Notes: generated by a model from the sequence alone, not told the origin. A stretch of 64,000 bases of DNA from Spodoptera frugiperda (GCF_023101765.2 NC_064242.1:10652327-10716326); one strand, 5' to 3'; shown: positions 22,401-34,553, numbered from the stretch's first letter. Numbers and translations: made by a program.

Positions 22401-22560
22401 CTGTAACAATAAATAACCCTTTTAATGCGTAATGGAAATGTATTGGCGATTTTTCTTTATCGCGACGGGTAGGGTAAAGGGTACAGGGAGAAGTGAAACG
22501 TATAAATTACCTCCTGCTGGAAATCTTTACTAGGAAGTCCCATTTGTGTGACTTGTTCAT
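22271..22560 (-). CDS. Upstream ORF, 59 codons, continuous only after splicing (TAR1 leader)
   Basis: The ATG at 22560-22558 (AAAAAATGAAC, A at -3) opens a frame of 50 nt to the donor at 22511/22510. It resumes at 22400 and runs to TGA at 22273-22271: 180 nt in total, 59 residues. It ends 35 nt before the receptor ATG, in a different frame. If the 110-nt intron is kept, the frame meets TAA at once in the GTAA donor, giving 17 codons. The peptide is basic (begins MNKSHKWDFLVK) and matches no family I know. It may only tune receptor translation. Whether the two exons are really joined is inferred from splice consensus. Confidence 0.4.
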
Positions 22561-22580
22561 TTTTTGATGAGTAACCGAAT
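22511..22580 (-). other. TAR1: Candidate non-coding 5' exon of TAR1
   Basis: Bounded on the minus strand by TTTTCTTTGTTACAG before 22580 and by GGAG/GTAATT after 22511: a good acceptor and a fair donor. It is 70 nt long, with a 110-nt intron to the coding exon. A further upstream exon must exist, and I could not find it. Confidence 0.5.
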
Positions 22581-23976
22581 CTGTAACAAAGAAAATATAT
22601 ATCAGAACCAGTCATGTATGAAAAATATGGCTCATAGAAGTTACGTTCGGAACAACTATCGTGTTGCGTGATCTAGGGGAGAATTTATCTGACAAAAATA
22701 TGACTTTGTGATGGCACGAAGGGCGATCAAAACATAACTCGAAAACCTTGGTATAAACGACGGATATTACTCGTGTACCTATAGCTAGTTATGTTCACGT
22801 CATGTATCACTGGAGACAGAGATGTTGTTCTGAAGTTTTAAATAATATATCACCTCTTGTCTATTCACTCGGAAATAATGTAATAAATATTACGTGTTAG
22901 TTTCATATAGTACGAAAATATATGGAGAGTTACGAATTGGAAGTATCCTGTTCTAGCTTATTCGAATATCACAAGACGAACGGAATTCAATAACACTTTC
23001 ATGAGCAGATAGGTTGGATGTCTCGCCTGTCCGATGCAGCCGGCGCTCGCCATACACTGAAATGATTTTCTTCTCTCCGCATTCCATTTTTTTATTGCAA
23101 GAGAAATTGGCAATAAGCTTGCTTTTAACATAGTGTGAATAATTTAGTCGTCTAGAATTTTATATCGATTGGGAAACTTGGAAAGGAAAACGTTAATATT
23201 AAATTTTTAATTGATGCTTTAATTTTATGTTCGCATACCCCAAAACTTACGCAAACATCGGATAAATCATCGATCTTATTTTATTTTAATGAGTCTACTC
23301 ATCTCAGTTGCTTTTGTGAAAAAGTATACAATTTTCGCAGTTGAATTTAAATCCTTAATCATTAGCACGAGGTTGAAGGCACCTAATCCGATTATTCACC
23401 GTTTATAATAATGCTAACCAGAAGAAATTTCAAGGAAAAAATAAACATAGGTACCTATTATCCTTTCCATAATCTTTATTAGAAAAATGTTTAACAAGCT
23501 TTACCTGGTTAAACTAATCGCGTACCGCGTAATAGTAAGAAAATATTTCCTTGTGATTTTATTAATTAATGCAAACTTGCAGGTGCTTTGGTAATTAAAG
23601 TGGTACGAGCAATGTTAGTATTTTTATGTTTTCTTTGCTGTTTTTAATTTTATTTCTTAAACAAATAATGACGTATGTACATTCAAATTATATAATTAAG
23701 CTTCAGGTACTTGCATATTAATTGTATGCTTAATGACTAAACGTGGCAATTACGTGAAAATGTTACGCGAAAAAAAAAAAACAGTTACATTGTCTATGTC
23801 TATCAGATGGTACATAATTTTGCTATGTGCTTTAAGTATTTTTATTTGACATTTTTTGTAACATTATTTATGTACATAATTCTATTATTATAATATTTAT
23901 TTATTTTATTAATTATTGCGCACATACATAAATACGTTTTACGTGTTACGTCAAATATGAAAAGTGATCTATCTGT
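22581..23976. other. Upstream flank or leader intron of TAR1
   Basis: AT-rich, no ORF of note, no repeat identified. It probably belongs to a leader intron, since an acceptor sits at its edge. Confidence 0.4.
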
Positions 23977-24091
23977 TATTTCAGACTATAATCCGTTCCA
24001 AATTTTATCTCGAGTCCTTTAGCCGTTTTGACGTAATTGAGAAACCAACGGACAAACATACAAACTTTCACATTTATAATATTAGTAGGAT
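23977..24091 (+). repeat. LINE-like 3' tail fragment
   Basis: TTTAGCCGTTTTGACGTAAT, then ACAAACTTTCACATTTATAA and TATTAGTAGGAT, close to the tail at 42395-42566. Confidence 0.5.
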
Positions 24092-24135
24092 GTTAATAAA
24101 ACTTCCATGTTGAATAAAATAAATCTCTATATTAA

Positions 24136-24269
24136 TCGTCACGCCTTTTATCCCCGAAGAGGTAGGCAGAGGTGCACAATACGGCTAATGCCACTGTACA
24201 ATGTACACCCACTTTTCACAATTTATGTTGTAAGTTTCATGTAATAGGTGGTAAGCCTATTGCCATAAA
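24136..24269 (-). repeat. SINE family A, 3' body only
   Basis: ATCGTCACGCCTTTTATCCC, AGGTAGGCAGAGGTGCACAA and GTACAATGTACACCC in the usual order, ending before the tRNA head. The 103-codon ORF at 24172 is repeat read-through. Confidence 0.75.
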
Positions 24270-24751
24270 ATATAATAGCTGTATAACAATACCAATAAAC
24301 CGCAACACGTGGTCGACTGTTTGTGACGTCACGCCTCCTAACGTCGGTCACTCAATATTAATGCCTCTTGTGGTAACTAATAATAATAGTAAATATTTGA
24401 GCATTTATTTTGTGTTTTTAATAAAAAATATCTTAGAATATCTCCACATTTCTATTGTATATACAAATTCCATTTATAAGTGACCCAAAATCACAATGCT
24501 ACTTTTGTATTCATGTAAAAAATATTAAAAACAAAATGAAACGTTTTGTTACATCTCTGTTTCTAATTACAATTTAAAATACCTTATGCCCGCAGATTCA
24601 CTCACGTGGATTACGGATTCTGTGCCTTCATTTTCAAAAATAAAAGTAGAATTAGTTACTCTTTAGCACAGCAGCTATCTGTCAATAAAATCCCCATCAA
24701 AATCTGGAGAGCTGCTTCAGAGATAAGCCGGAACAGACAGACAAAAATTTT

Positions 24752-24871
24752 GTGTTATAAGTCCTAATAACGGGGGTGAGAGTATTGCCATAGATTGAGC
24801 ACAATTCCAGACTCAGTGCTGCTACTGAGAAATTTTCGAAAACTTACGACCTCTCGACCAACGAGGCAGTC
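24752..24871 (-). repeat. SINE family A, central and partial head
   Basis: GTTATAAGTCCTAATAACGG, ATTCCAGACTCAGTGCTGCT and ACCTCTCGACCAACGAGGCA, i.e. the middle of the body and part of box A. Confidence 0.65.
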
Positions 24872-26679
24872 ACAAAAAAAATATGTGCTAAGTATTTAGC
24901 AGTCTATATAAGCATAAATGCATTGATAAAGAAACACACGAGACAGTTTTATCGATTTACTAAATCTACCTGTTTTGGCAACACCGGGTAGACGAGTGAT
25001 CTATTTTTGTATGCGAACTTTCCAGTCGACACTGACATTTTAACAATTCTAATTAAACTCGATTCCTCTATAACTAACTTTAAAACGATAGAAGACTAAT
25101 ATAACAAAACAAAATATATTATGTAATGTCAAGTAGTTTGTTAATTTACTTACTTGTGTTATGTATTCTAAAATTAGTATGTATATTTATTTCAATGTAG
25201 GTAATATTATATTATGAAGTATTTGGTTGGCTATTAGACAATCGTATAAAAAAATAAAAAGAATTTAGAAGTCTTGTATCTCATCACATAGATAACCATT
25301 TTATAATAACGAACGTGAGAAATATTAAAATAACTAAAAATAACGGATTATTTACGTAAATATATTAAGAAAAGCTCTACTAGTTTTGAGTCAGAGAGGG
25401 ACTCTTCGTCATGAGCAGTGTGCAAGGATGCGGCGACGTCGCACAGCACCAGAAGGCGTATTTGGTTGTGGAACGTATTAAAACCATAATTATATTACAC
25501 ATTAAATAAACCAAGTTTTCTAGTCACTACCTCATTCATTTAAACAATTTTGTTTTCCTTTATATTTTACAGACATATCTGAATCAATATCAAACACTCA
25601 TAGAAAAGTAGTCACAGATCAGATACCTAAAAGAATTTAAAACTAAATGAATCATTTTATCTTCCTTAAATGAAGACCTATTCATTGAACGGATTTTAAT
25701 TAAAACTGTTACATTGAATTTTAATAAACCTAAACGAATTTCTAGCGAGAATTCTGAAGACAATATTGAGAGACGGTGGATTTCTTTGCTGAGCCTTAAA
25801 AAGGCCAACAAGGCGATAGGGCGAGAGGCTTCTTTTAATTCCTTTTAGAAGCACGTCTTTATTATCTATTGAATTGGATGATGTTTAAATATTGTAATTG
25901 AAAGTCAGCTGGAATTTAAAAGTGAAGATCGTTCTACAATTTCACTGGTCGATTTTTAAAGAGTATTTTATTTACTGACTGGCTAAGAATTCAAATTCCT
26001 CCTCCTCCTTCTCCAAAGCCTCTAGTCTGCTGGTATATGGGACACAACAGAAAACACATTGTGTCTCGCGTTAATTGCGTTCTGGCACATCACGGCTTAA
26101 AGAATGATCATGACACGTAGGTACGATGCATTTTGCTCAGATATGAGAAATTAAGAGTAAGAGTCCTAAAGCTGTTATATTAATTGAAATTTATTTAGAC
26201 AACTTTGACATATCTAGAGTGAAACTTCCACAATATTTTCGTTCCCTGCCTATATGATAAGAGACTTTACCCAGTAGTGAGACAGTTTTCACAATATATA
26301 AAGATTAACTGAAATTGATTATTTACAACACTTATACATCAGAGTTACTGTTCAAAAATTATATGAAAATCGTTCACACAATAAATTAATATTGGTCACA
26401 TATTTCAATGACACATTAAAGTGATTAATGAAATGATATTCGCGAATCATTAAATACACGCGTTTTGTAATCTAATAATTTGATCCGCGCTTACAGCTCA
26501 CTGATCTATAATGGAATTGTATTGCCATATACCTACTTCATTATATTGTTATGTACTCATTAAACCTATTAAATAAAGTAAATACTAGTTAGTATATTGT
26601 TATCTACTTACATTGGTTATATAAGGAATTAATAGATGTATATAGTTCAGTGACAAGTATGTAATAATGACCATACGTT
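24872..26679. other. Spacer, nothing recognised
   Basis: Mostly AT-rich. A GC-richer patch at 25420-25460 (GATGCGGCGACGTCGCACAG) has no ORF or motif support. The 73-codon minus ORF at 25590 is unsupported. Confidence 0.4.
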
Positions 26680-26846
26680 CGCGCGGTAACTGGGCAACCA
26701 GCTGGCTCGCAACGTGTAGCGGTTTCGATTCCCGCACGAAACAATTAATTGTGTGATCCACAAAGTGTTGTTTCGGGTCTGGGTGTTATGTGTGTGTGAA
26801 CTTGTATGTTTGTAAAAGCACCCGCGACACAGGAGAGGATTTCTAT
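26680..26846 (+). repeat. SINE-like family B, near full-length
   Basis: The head GCGCGGTAACTGGGCAACCA and box B-like GGTTTCGATTCCCGCACG are followed by GATCCACAAAGTGTTGTTTC and a body ending ACACAGGAGAGGATTTC. Confidence 0.7.
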
Positions 26847-26958
26847 ATTTTTTATACAGACATAATATTTTAAGTTGGATTGAGCCCAGGTATGGTTTAA
26901 AATTAGTTGAGTAACCTCGATAAGTTACGGTCTACAATTAGGTATTTTTACAAATTCT

Positions 26959-27287
26959 TTTTTTTTTTATGGAACAAGCCGGAAATCGAGCAGACGTATT
27001 ACCTGATGGTAAGCAATCGCCGCCGCCCATGGACACTTGAAACACCAGATGCGTTACAAGTGCGTTGCCGGCTTTTTGGGAGTTAGGAATTTAAGGGTTG
27101 TTGTTCGGGAATCGGGGATGGGGAAGATTGGGAAAGGGGGAATTGGGCCCCCGGTAACCTCACTCACACAACGAAACACAACGCAAGCGTTGTTTCACGT
27201 CGGTTTTCTGTGAGGCCGTGGTATCACTCCGGTCGAGCCGGCCCATTCGTGCCGAAGCATGGCTCTCCCACACTTAAAAAAAAATCT
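26959..27287 (+). repeat. Interspersed repeat family F, longest copy
   Basis: About 330 bp, from a T-run with ATGGAACAAGCCGGAAATCG through CCTGATGGTAAGCAATCGCC and AACACAACGCAAGCGTTGTT (a short palindrome) to CGAAGCATGGCTCTCCCACA and an A-run. Six other copies occur here (1960, 47030, 49733, 55757, 60289, 61068). Non-coding. The class is not certain. Confidence 0.75.
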
Positions 27288-28828
27288 ATTTTGTAATCAA
27301 CGATCAATATCTAAATCTCGTGTCCAATCTATTAACACTCCATTGGCTCCACTCCTCTTAGTTATTATTTCACAGAAATGATCTAAAATAAACTTTGACC
27401 CTAATATAACGAAAGTAAATACATTCAAAACCTACGCTATTAATTTGAATGCGTACGAGTTTGCGGTTTTATAATTGCTCTAACCTCTACAAATAGCTAT
27501 TTTTAGACCACATTAACCCCGGAAATTAAGGTTTTGTTAACATTATTAACATATTTGTATGTTTTCAAGGGAATATTATCGTGCGTGACTCCGTGAAATT
27601 ACCATATTTGAACCAAATGGACTGTAAATTTTATTTCAGTACGCAGCATTTGTAAATTAACAATTTATACTGACATGACACTAAAGCCGTGAACTGAAAT
27701 TTTAGTTGTAAATAAAATAAATAAAATTGAAACCTATTTGCGAATTTTCATGCTCGACTCGGAAATGAACCCGAGACCTCTTGCGACCTCTCGACCACAC
27801 AACACATTCTAAATCAGAAAAAAATTAATCATTAATAAAGATATGAGACAGTTTTATCGATTTACTAAATATAATTCTATGACTTTGTATCTGCATGGAT
27901 TTTTAATCATCACTAAAGAGAAAAAAGTTCTATAGATATTCAAATCTCAACTACCGCAAATAACAGACGCAAAACATTATTGAAATGTAATTGTATTAAA
28001 ACAAGCAAAGCACTGACCATACATTTAATCCATAACATGTTGTACTACATCATTTTGTGGCTTCCCTGTACTACAGCGTAGCCAGGATTGTTACTAGAAA
28101 ATGAAATGTGTGCTACGCCGGATGCATGACATTACACGGTCCGTCCCGACATGAAACGAGCACATTCGTAGCAGTGCTACGCCGTAGTAGCGGCTAATGC
28201 CCCAGTATTTATTGTACGTAGGTAGATGGGGTTGGTCGGTAATTAAATGGTAGATTGTTAGTTCAGTTTTGCATATTCACAATACCTAATAATAACATAC
28301 ACCTAGTTGTATAGTTTTCAAAAAAGTTGACTATAAGTCTAAAAATAACATCAGCTAACAATTCGTGAAATTTATAAAAAAAAAATAGTTTCCTTGATGT
28401 TCCTACGAAACAAAAACAAATCAGATTGACAGAAATCTATTTCATTCCAAAAATAGAACCTCATCTCATCACGAGAATCGAATTGAAAACTTTGAGTCTC
28501 CAGTCTCCACTTGTATAACAAAAACATACGAAATATTCTCGATTACGGCAAACTTCGCTCAGCTTCCGAACTAATAAACAAAGTTGAGAACTTTGAACCA
28601 TAAGACTCTTGAAGACATTTGCCGGAATAAATTCACTTTAACATAGTTCCAACACACTGCGGGATAAAGGCTTAAACGAGTTTAATCGTATGCAGTAGGA
28701 CTTTGTCTTAGATAAGTAGTTTGTTTTGATGTGTTGGGCTGTTTTGATGTGTAAGTCTTAAATGGATTGTTTAGTTAGTATATTGTTTCAAATGTGACAT
28801 AACAAAATGCCAAAATTAATGTTGTATT
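27288..28828. other. Spacer with a SINE A head fragment and a possible GC-rich MITE
   Basis: At 27748-27803 a minus-strand scrap (GAACCCGAGACCTCTTGCGA) matches a SINE A head. At 28067-28195 CTACAGCGTAGCC faces GCTACGCCGTAGTAG in inverted orientation. Nothing else recognised. Confidence 0.4.
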
Positions 28829-28960
28829 CCTCTCGACTTGGGCGAGGCGAGAGAGAGTGTCAGATTCTTAATGACTAAAAACCACCCGTTCCTACTCCCG
28901 ATTTTCGAACCGGAGCCCCGCTAAACTGGTAGTAGGTAGTCCGCAGCGCCGGGATGTAGT
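28829..28960 (-). repeat. Interspersed repeat family D
   Basis: TCTCGACTTGGGCGAGGCGA, GAGTGTCAGATTCTTAATGA, AACCGGAGCCCCGCTAAAC, ending GTAGTCCGCAGCGCCGGGAT. Confidence 0.7.
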
Positions 28961-29559
28961 ATTCCTAAGTTTATCACTCGTTTTAAAACAAGAAAAAGGA
29001 GGAAAAGCAGCAATTAGCTGCCTTAGGTAAACAACTTAAGCGTTTGTCTTTTTACTAAATTCAAAGAACAAGAATAAAATCAGATAGAGTTAATTTATAA
29101 CCAGCCAGAAAACCTCATAGAAATTTTTAGTTGGTCAATAGAAAAGTTATATTGATTTGACAAAAGCTTTGCCTAATTCATATTTTAAATGATCCCAACC
29201 ACTTAAATCCGCTTCTATCACCTATTAATTAATTCCTATATTACTATTCCATTCAGACTTTTTCAATCATATCATCCCCCATCTCCGGACCTTATCTAGC
29301 ATGGAATTAATCACACCGACTCATGTATCCAGTATCCCATTGATGCTTGGCATTGTGTTACGCAACACTGCATATGTCAACGTCGGTGTCACAGAGGACA
29401 GTTACGAAGTGCTTCCTACGTTGATGATCAATTAAAAATACTGCTTTTATGAGAACGCAGTAAATATGGGTATCAGCATGATATTATAATAATGATAGCA
29501 TACTATGAAAATACACCAGTTCGCATACAAACAAAGATGTTTTTTTTTAAACAACTCCT
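28961..29559. other. Spacer, nothing recognised
   Basis: No supported ORF. Pyrimidine-rich around 29260-29300. Confidence 0.4.
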
Positions 29560-29787
29560 CACTACGGTTTTCTCCTGTGTCATGGGTGTGTTTACAAACA
29601 TACAAGTTCACATGCTCATGACATCCAGACCCGAAACAACAACTTGTGAGTTTAGAGGGTTCCCGCACGGAACAACTCTTTATGTGATTCACAAATTGTT
29701 GTTTCGGGTCTAGGTATCACGTGTATATGACTTTGTATGTTTATGAATCTATCCACGAAACAGGAGAAAATTCAAGTTTACGTTAAA
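29560..29787. repeat. Two SINE-like family B copies in inverted (head-to-head) order
   Basis: The minus copy is about 29560-29652 (TTTTCTCCTGTGTCATGGGT, ATCCAGACCCGAAACAACAA). The plus copy is about 29656-29787 (GGTTCCCGCACGGAACAACT, TTGTTGTTTCGGGTCTAGGT, ACAGGAGAAAATTC). The bodies are inverted repeats of about 90 bp that could fold into a long hairpin. ORFs on both strands here (81 and 73 codons) are artefacts. Confidence 0.7.
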
Positions 29788-31562
29788 AAAATAGATAGCC
29801 TTTCTCAAAAAATATCTAATACGGTATTATTGTGTAGAATAGAGTAATCCCACTCCTGACTTACTTAACTTAAACTGTAACCTCAAACACGAAATAGCCA
29901 AAAACAATACAACATCTAACAATCTACTAAAGAATAACAACAATCCTTCACACCAGAAGAGTCAACTAGACGCGCTGACACGTATAATTACTACTCTAGT
30001 GATACCAACATAATGGAAATGTACTTCTAAAGCGCGGCTTAGATGAGCGCCATATTGAACGGAACGAATGAATGAATGAACAAGTTTATTTGTATGGGAG
30101 AATGAGATGGTAAGTAAATATATGTAATGAAGCCTGCTTTGTTCGACCTGACAAGGGGATTGTCACATCTTATTTGCATGGATACATTGAACTTATTTCT
30201 ATGTGAGAATTAGAGATGAATGCCATTGTGGATTCTCGCGTTTTCTATTTGAATTACTTTATTCAATTTGCAACAGCTTTCCTCTGAAGATTCATAGTCA
30301 CATGGTGTTCTGACGACAAAGACGTCAATTAGGAACGAAGTTCTAATGTTATTCATTGATTTGGACAATATAATATTTATTTACATTAGAGTTTTTGAAA
30401 TGAGTTTGCTATAAAATTGTAGCTGATGTTTATCAAAAACAATTATCTACTGGGCTTCTAGAGGTACAGGTTGCCTAGGCAAAATGGCATAAACGTTAGT
30501 CGAATCACGGGAATAGAAAAGTCAATATGTGAGCTTGACCTTGAATAAACTAATGATATAATAGTCGATCGATCTCAGTATCAATTCCATTGAAACATTG
30601 ATTTTTAGGTCATTTTATAAGACTAGTATTTTTAGGGAACAGTAGGTAAAGTTCTCCAAAAAAAGGAGGATCCTCCGACCAGGCGAGTTGATCATGTCTG
30701 GAGCCTTTCTGCCCCTCTGTCTTTCGTTTGGATTTTCTATCCTTGTTTATTCGCATGGAAACTTCAGATTTGCGATGTAGAAGTAGGTAGCTATACCAAA
30801 TTGTAGTAGATATGTTCGAAGATTCATATCTCATAGTTTTATACAGCCACTAAAACTTTTACACTTGAATTTTAACATGAATTTTACATTCGAAGAAAAT
30901 TTAAATTCTGCGCATTCTGTGAAAATTCAAATGTGAAACATGAATAGCTGACTGGACGCATAATAACGTATTATTATAGAATATCGATTTTTCACACAAT
31001 TATCTTCAATTTGCATCAAGAACAGCAGTTCAGTGGCAGTTTTAATAAAATATGGTACTGTCCGTATTTATTTCTAGGTAAAAGGTAAGTGATTGATTAT
31101 TATTATTCGTCTTTAATATATAGGTAGAAAACATATTATAATAATTTGATTTACAAATATTTAAAATGAAAAGAAATATTAATAAATTTGATAAATGTAA
31201 CTACTATCATACACATCTAGCAGTAAAATAAGTGTGTTTTAATTATATCCATAATAATATTATACATGTTGTAGTTTATTTCAAAGTATCTATCAATTAA
31301 GACATAAATAAAGGACACCAATCACACAACCCCTGTATATGTTAAATATTAGATTCAATTTGTTTTACCCTTAACAGTAATTAGTCCCAATAGGTCCGAC
31401 CCTTTGATCAATTACTTCCTTAATGCAAGACGATTTGTTATTAATTGGTTTACATCAACATTAATTTACATTTACTCTCATTATACATACATACATAGCT
31501 TTTAATATAATTACATTTAAATAGGATACTGTAATGTGCTGATGATGTTTGTAATGAAATAT
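29788..31562. other. AT-rich spacer, nothing recognised
   Basis: No supported gene. The 74-codon minus ORF at 30610 is rich in Lys and Arg and has no motif. Confidence 0.4.
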
Positions 31563-31594
31563 AAGAGTAGTTTAATTTAATTTTGCTATTCTAG

Positions 31595-32777
31595 GTATGA
31601 GTATATCTAAGGCCTTTGATAGGGTGTGGCACGACAGCCTTATCGGTAAGCTTCCTGCATATGGACTTCCCGCTGATCTGTGCAGATGGATTGCAGACTT
31701 CCTGAGGGATCGGTCAATTCGAGTAGTCATTGATGGCTGCTCGTCTGACCAATTTGGCATCAACGCTGGAGTTCCTCAGGGGTCAGTACTTTCAGCAACG
31801 CTCTTTTTGCTGCACATCAACGACCTGCTTAAGCCCGGTATCTTTGGGTATGCAGATGACAGCACAGTTGTTGAAAGGTATGTGTCCGATGCGCGGACTA
31901 GCGGAACACAGATCCAGTCTCTAAGAGAATCCATGGTCGAACGGTTGAACTCGTCCTTGAAGGCGGTCTCCGATTGGGAAGACGCCAACTTGGTCAAGTT
32001 CAACGCTACCAAAACCCAGGCGTGTCTATTCTCTGCCAAACGGAGTCAATTTCCGCTGGCTCCTACTTTCCGAAATGTATCCGTTCCAATATCGGATCAA
32101 CTAGAGCTTCTTGGCGTAACTCTATCGCCAACGCTAAACTTCGGCTCTTATATAGAGTCGAAGGCGCATCTGGCTGGTAGGAAATTGGGTATCCTCTCGA
32201 AGGTGAGACGGTACTTCACACCGAAACAACTGCTGAGCCTGTACCAAGCGCAGGTTCGGTCATGTATGGAGTACTGTTCTCACCTTTGGGACGGCTCGGC
32301 TAAATACCAGCTGGAAGCGCTCGAACACATTGAAAGGCGTGCCAAGAAGCTCATCAATGATGATGCGCTTGTGAAGGCCCGGCTTCAAAGTCTTGAACAC
32401 AGGCGCAAGGTCGCAAGCCTTTCCGTTTTTTACCGGATACATTTCGGAGAGTGTGCGGGGGAACTGCACAATATTCCAGGTATCCTCCTAGTCCTTTCCA
32501 TCATCGAACCACAAGACAATCGGCGAGACGTCACCGATTCATGGTGGATATCCCACCCACACGCACGAAGCGCTTCGCTTCAAGCTTCCTTATGCGAACT
32601 GCTAGGGAGTGGAACTCCTTGCCGGAGTCTGTGTTTCCTGATGGGTATAACCTGGGTGTCTTCAAAGCCCGAGTGAATAGGTTGCTTATGGGCAGACGTG
32701 CTCCACCGTAGGCCGCATCATCACTTACCATCAGGCGAGATAGCGGCCAAACGTCGGCCCGCTTAACAATAAAAAAA
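31595..32777 (+). mobile_element. 5'-truncated Jockey/CR1-type LINE, frameshifted
   Basis: Reverse transcriptase is readable from inside motif A: SKAFDRVWHDSLIGKL, then GVPQGSVLSATLFLL and the YADDS active site. The C-terminal domain continues to about 32455 (ECAGELHN). A frameshift between about 32455 and 32490 then moves the frame, which resumes as SPFHHRTTRQSARRH and FLMRTAREWNSLPESVF and ends at TAG 32709-32711. The endonuclease, ORF1 and the first catalytic Asp of motif A are missing, so it is dead. The 3' UTR ends AACAATAAAAAAAAA. AAGAGTAG at 31563-31570 and at 32778-32785 may be the target duplication; if so, the 24 bp before 31595 are filler. Clade assignment beyond this group is uncertain. 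Confidence 0.85.
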
Positions 32778-32781
32778 AAGA

Positions 32782-32935
32782 GTAGCCTGCGGACTGCTTA
32801 ACGGGTTACCGGGGCTCCAGCTCAAAAAGCAGGCGTAAGAACGAAGTGGTTTTATTCAATAAAAGTTTGACACTTCCTCTCATCTCGCCCGAGATGGGAA
32901 GAAACATTGGACGATATTCCCCCCCTCAAAAAAAG
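32782..32935 (+). repeat. Interspersed repeat family D, directly after the LINE tail
   Basis: GTAGCCTGCGGACTGCTTAA, TTACCGGGGCTCCAGCTCAA, ending TTCCCCCCCTCAAAAAAAG. The LINE seems to have inserted at its first bases. Confidence 0.65.
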
Positions 32936-33798
32936 TGTGTGATGAGGTCAGTTTAGAATACATTTACACACTCATTCTCTTACTGCAGATGTCTTAATAA
33001 CCGACTAAGGGACTAACTATTTTAACTATTGGTAAAACCGAGTAATAGCTCTCTCTGATAAACTTGAACCATTTAAAATAACTCTCGATATGAACCTACA
33101 GAGTTGATTTTCGCGTATACTTCTCATGATTTTGAACCCCCTGCGTGGCTTAAAATTTATCGGGTAGCCTTTTTGAATAGCCAACTAAGTAAACTTTATA
33201 AACTAGTATAATTATAATTCTAAATATCAAACTTCATTTCAATTCATCGTTTTTTAAACATTTTCAACGCAGCTTTTGATTTTCTAAAAGAGCATATCAT
33301 CTTTATCAAGCCTATTAAGCGGGAGGTTATGTATATTTTTACTTTGAATATGAGATTTAGTAGTAGACTAGCTGTCACAAGCTATTGAAGTAGATGATGA
33401 ATATATTTTTTGATAAAGTCAGGGTTACAGATTATGCGTAACATGTATGACGTATTTTGATGTGTAGATTAGTAAAGTTTGTAAACCATACTGTTTAGAC
33501 CATTAGTACTCGTAGCGATTTAGTTTTGTTTTTATTAGGTACTATAGATAGGTAGGTGCAATAGTGATATATTATGCATGTAAACCTTCCTCTTGAATCA
33601 TTTTATCTATGAAAAAATAGTTTCTAAGCTATTAATAAATACATATAATATTTTAAAGGTTTGAGCATACAAAGGGACATAGGGACAGAGAAACCGACTT
33701 TGTTTTATACTATGTAGTGATTATGATTTTAACAGCACTGAGCCATGTTATCTCCGTGAGACAAAGTGCTTTAATAGATAAAAAAATGTATAAAAAAT
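32936..33798. other. Spacer with one copy of a long-range direct repeat
   Basis: 33205-33302 (ATTTTCAACGCAGCTTTTGA, AAAGAGCATATCATC) matches 40495-40590 in the same orientation. Otherwise unrecognised. Confidence 0.4.
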
Positions 33799-33948
33799 AT
33801 CGCCGCGTCGTGTGTCGCGGAATGCTGCTCATGAATATGAGCCTCTAGCATGGCTTGAAACTAGTCGAGTTCCTCGTCAAACAATTACGTGAGTAAGCCG
33901 ATAACATAGTAATTAATTTAGTATGTCTCACGAAAGTTACAATAAAAA
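33799..33948. mobile_element. Family E MITE-like element, one arm plus centre
   Basis: Inverse of 1690-1835: GCCGCGTCGTGTGTCGCGGA, CTAGTCGAGTTCCTCGTC, ending GTCTCACGAAAGTTAC. The R1-type LINE begins a few tens of bases further on. Confidence 0.6.
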
Positions 33949-34490
33949 AAGTATTGTATATATGTTGTGTACTGTAGTATTGTGCCAGAAGACCTCCCCG
34001 TGGTGCACCCTGGGTACAGGTGATAGGGTTGGAGTGGCTATTGCCTGTAGCTAACTTCTGGACGGGGCGGAAGAACCCGGTTCGGGTTCTGGAAGCAGCA
34101 GGCTTCGTGCTGGCACAAAGCCTGTGCTTTCCGAGGGGTCGTTTTTCCGCACGTTTCTCTGAGCTGAACAGAGAACGTAGCGGATGAACAAGGACGGTAC
34201 TCGTTGTGCATTCACTCTGCCAACGAGTAGCATCGGGACACGTGTTGTCCCAGACTGCAGCCGTCAGAGTCGTAATCCGGGAAGAGGTCATGGGTTCATG
34301 ACTCGGAACGGGACGACGGTCTTGGCTTGGTCGCCCGGACCGCGAGGAAGATAACCTCTATAAAAAATTCCTCCAATACCAAGTTCTGGTGCGCGGCGAG
34401 GGTATGCATGGCTGAGGAGTATGTCAGTCGCGAGCGCACCCCCAGCTAGGGTACCGGTGGACCCTCTAGTTGGGTACTAAATTTACACTT

Positions 34491-34518
34491 ACCTAGGGAC
34501 AGGGGGCACTCCCTAGGT
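34491..34518 (+). other. Hairpin in the LINE 5' UTR
   Basis: ACCTAGGGA (34491-34499) pairs perfectly with TCCCTAGGT (34510-34518) across a 10-nt G-rich loop, 35 nt before the ORF1 ATG. It may affect translation of ORF1; function unknown. Confidence 0.4.
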
Positions 34519-34553
34519 GGACCATTTACATCCCCCATTCTCGTGGGAACTAT

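Noticed and set aside
24172..24483. 103-codon plus-strand ORF
   Set aside because: Its first half is SINE A read-through (as at 12968-13195) and the rest is AT-rich sequence without a domain.
30666..30680. GGAGGATCCTCC palindrome
   Set aside because: A single 12-bp palindrome can occur by chance in 64 kb, and nothing around it suggests a site.
33845..34291. 148-codon minus-strand ORF in the LINE 5' end
   Set aside because: Crosses the border between the family E MITE and the LINE 5' UTR, so it is a composite of repeats, not a gene.
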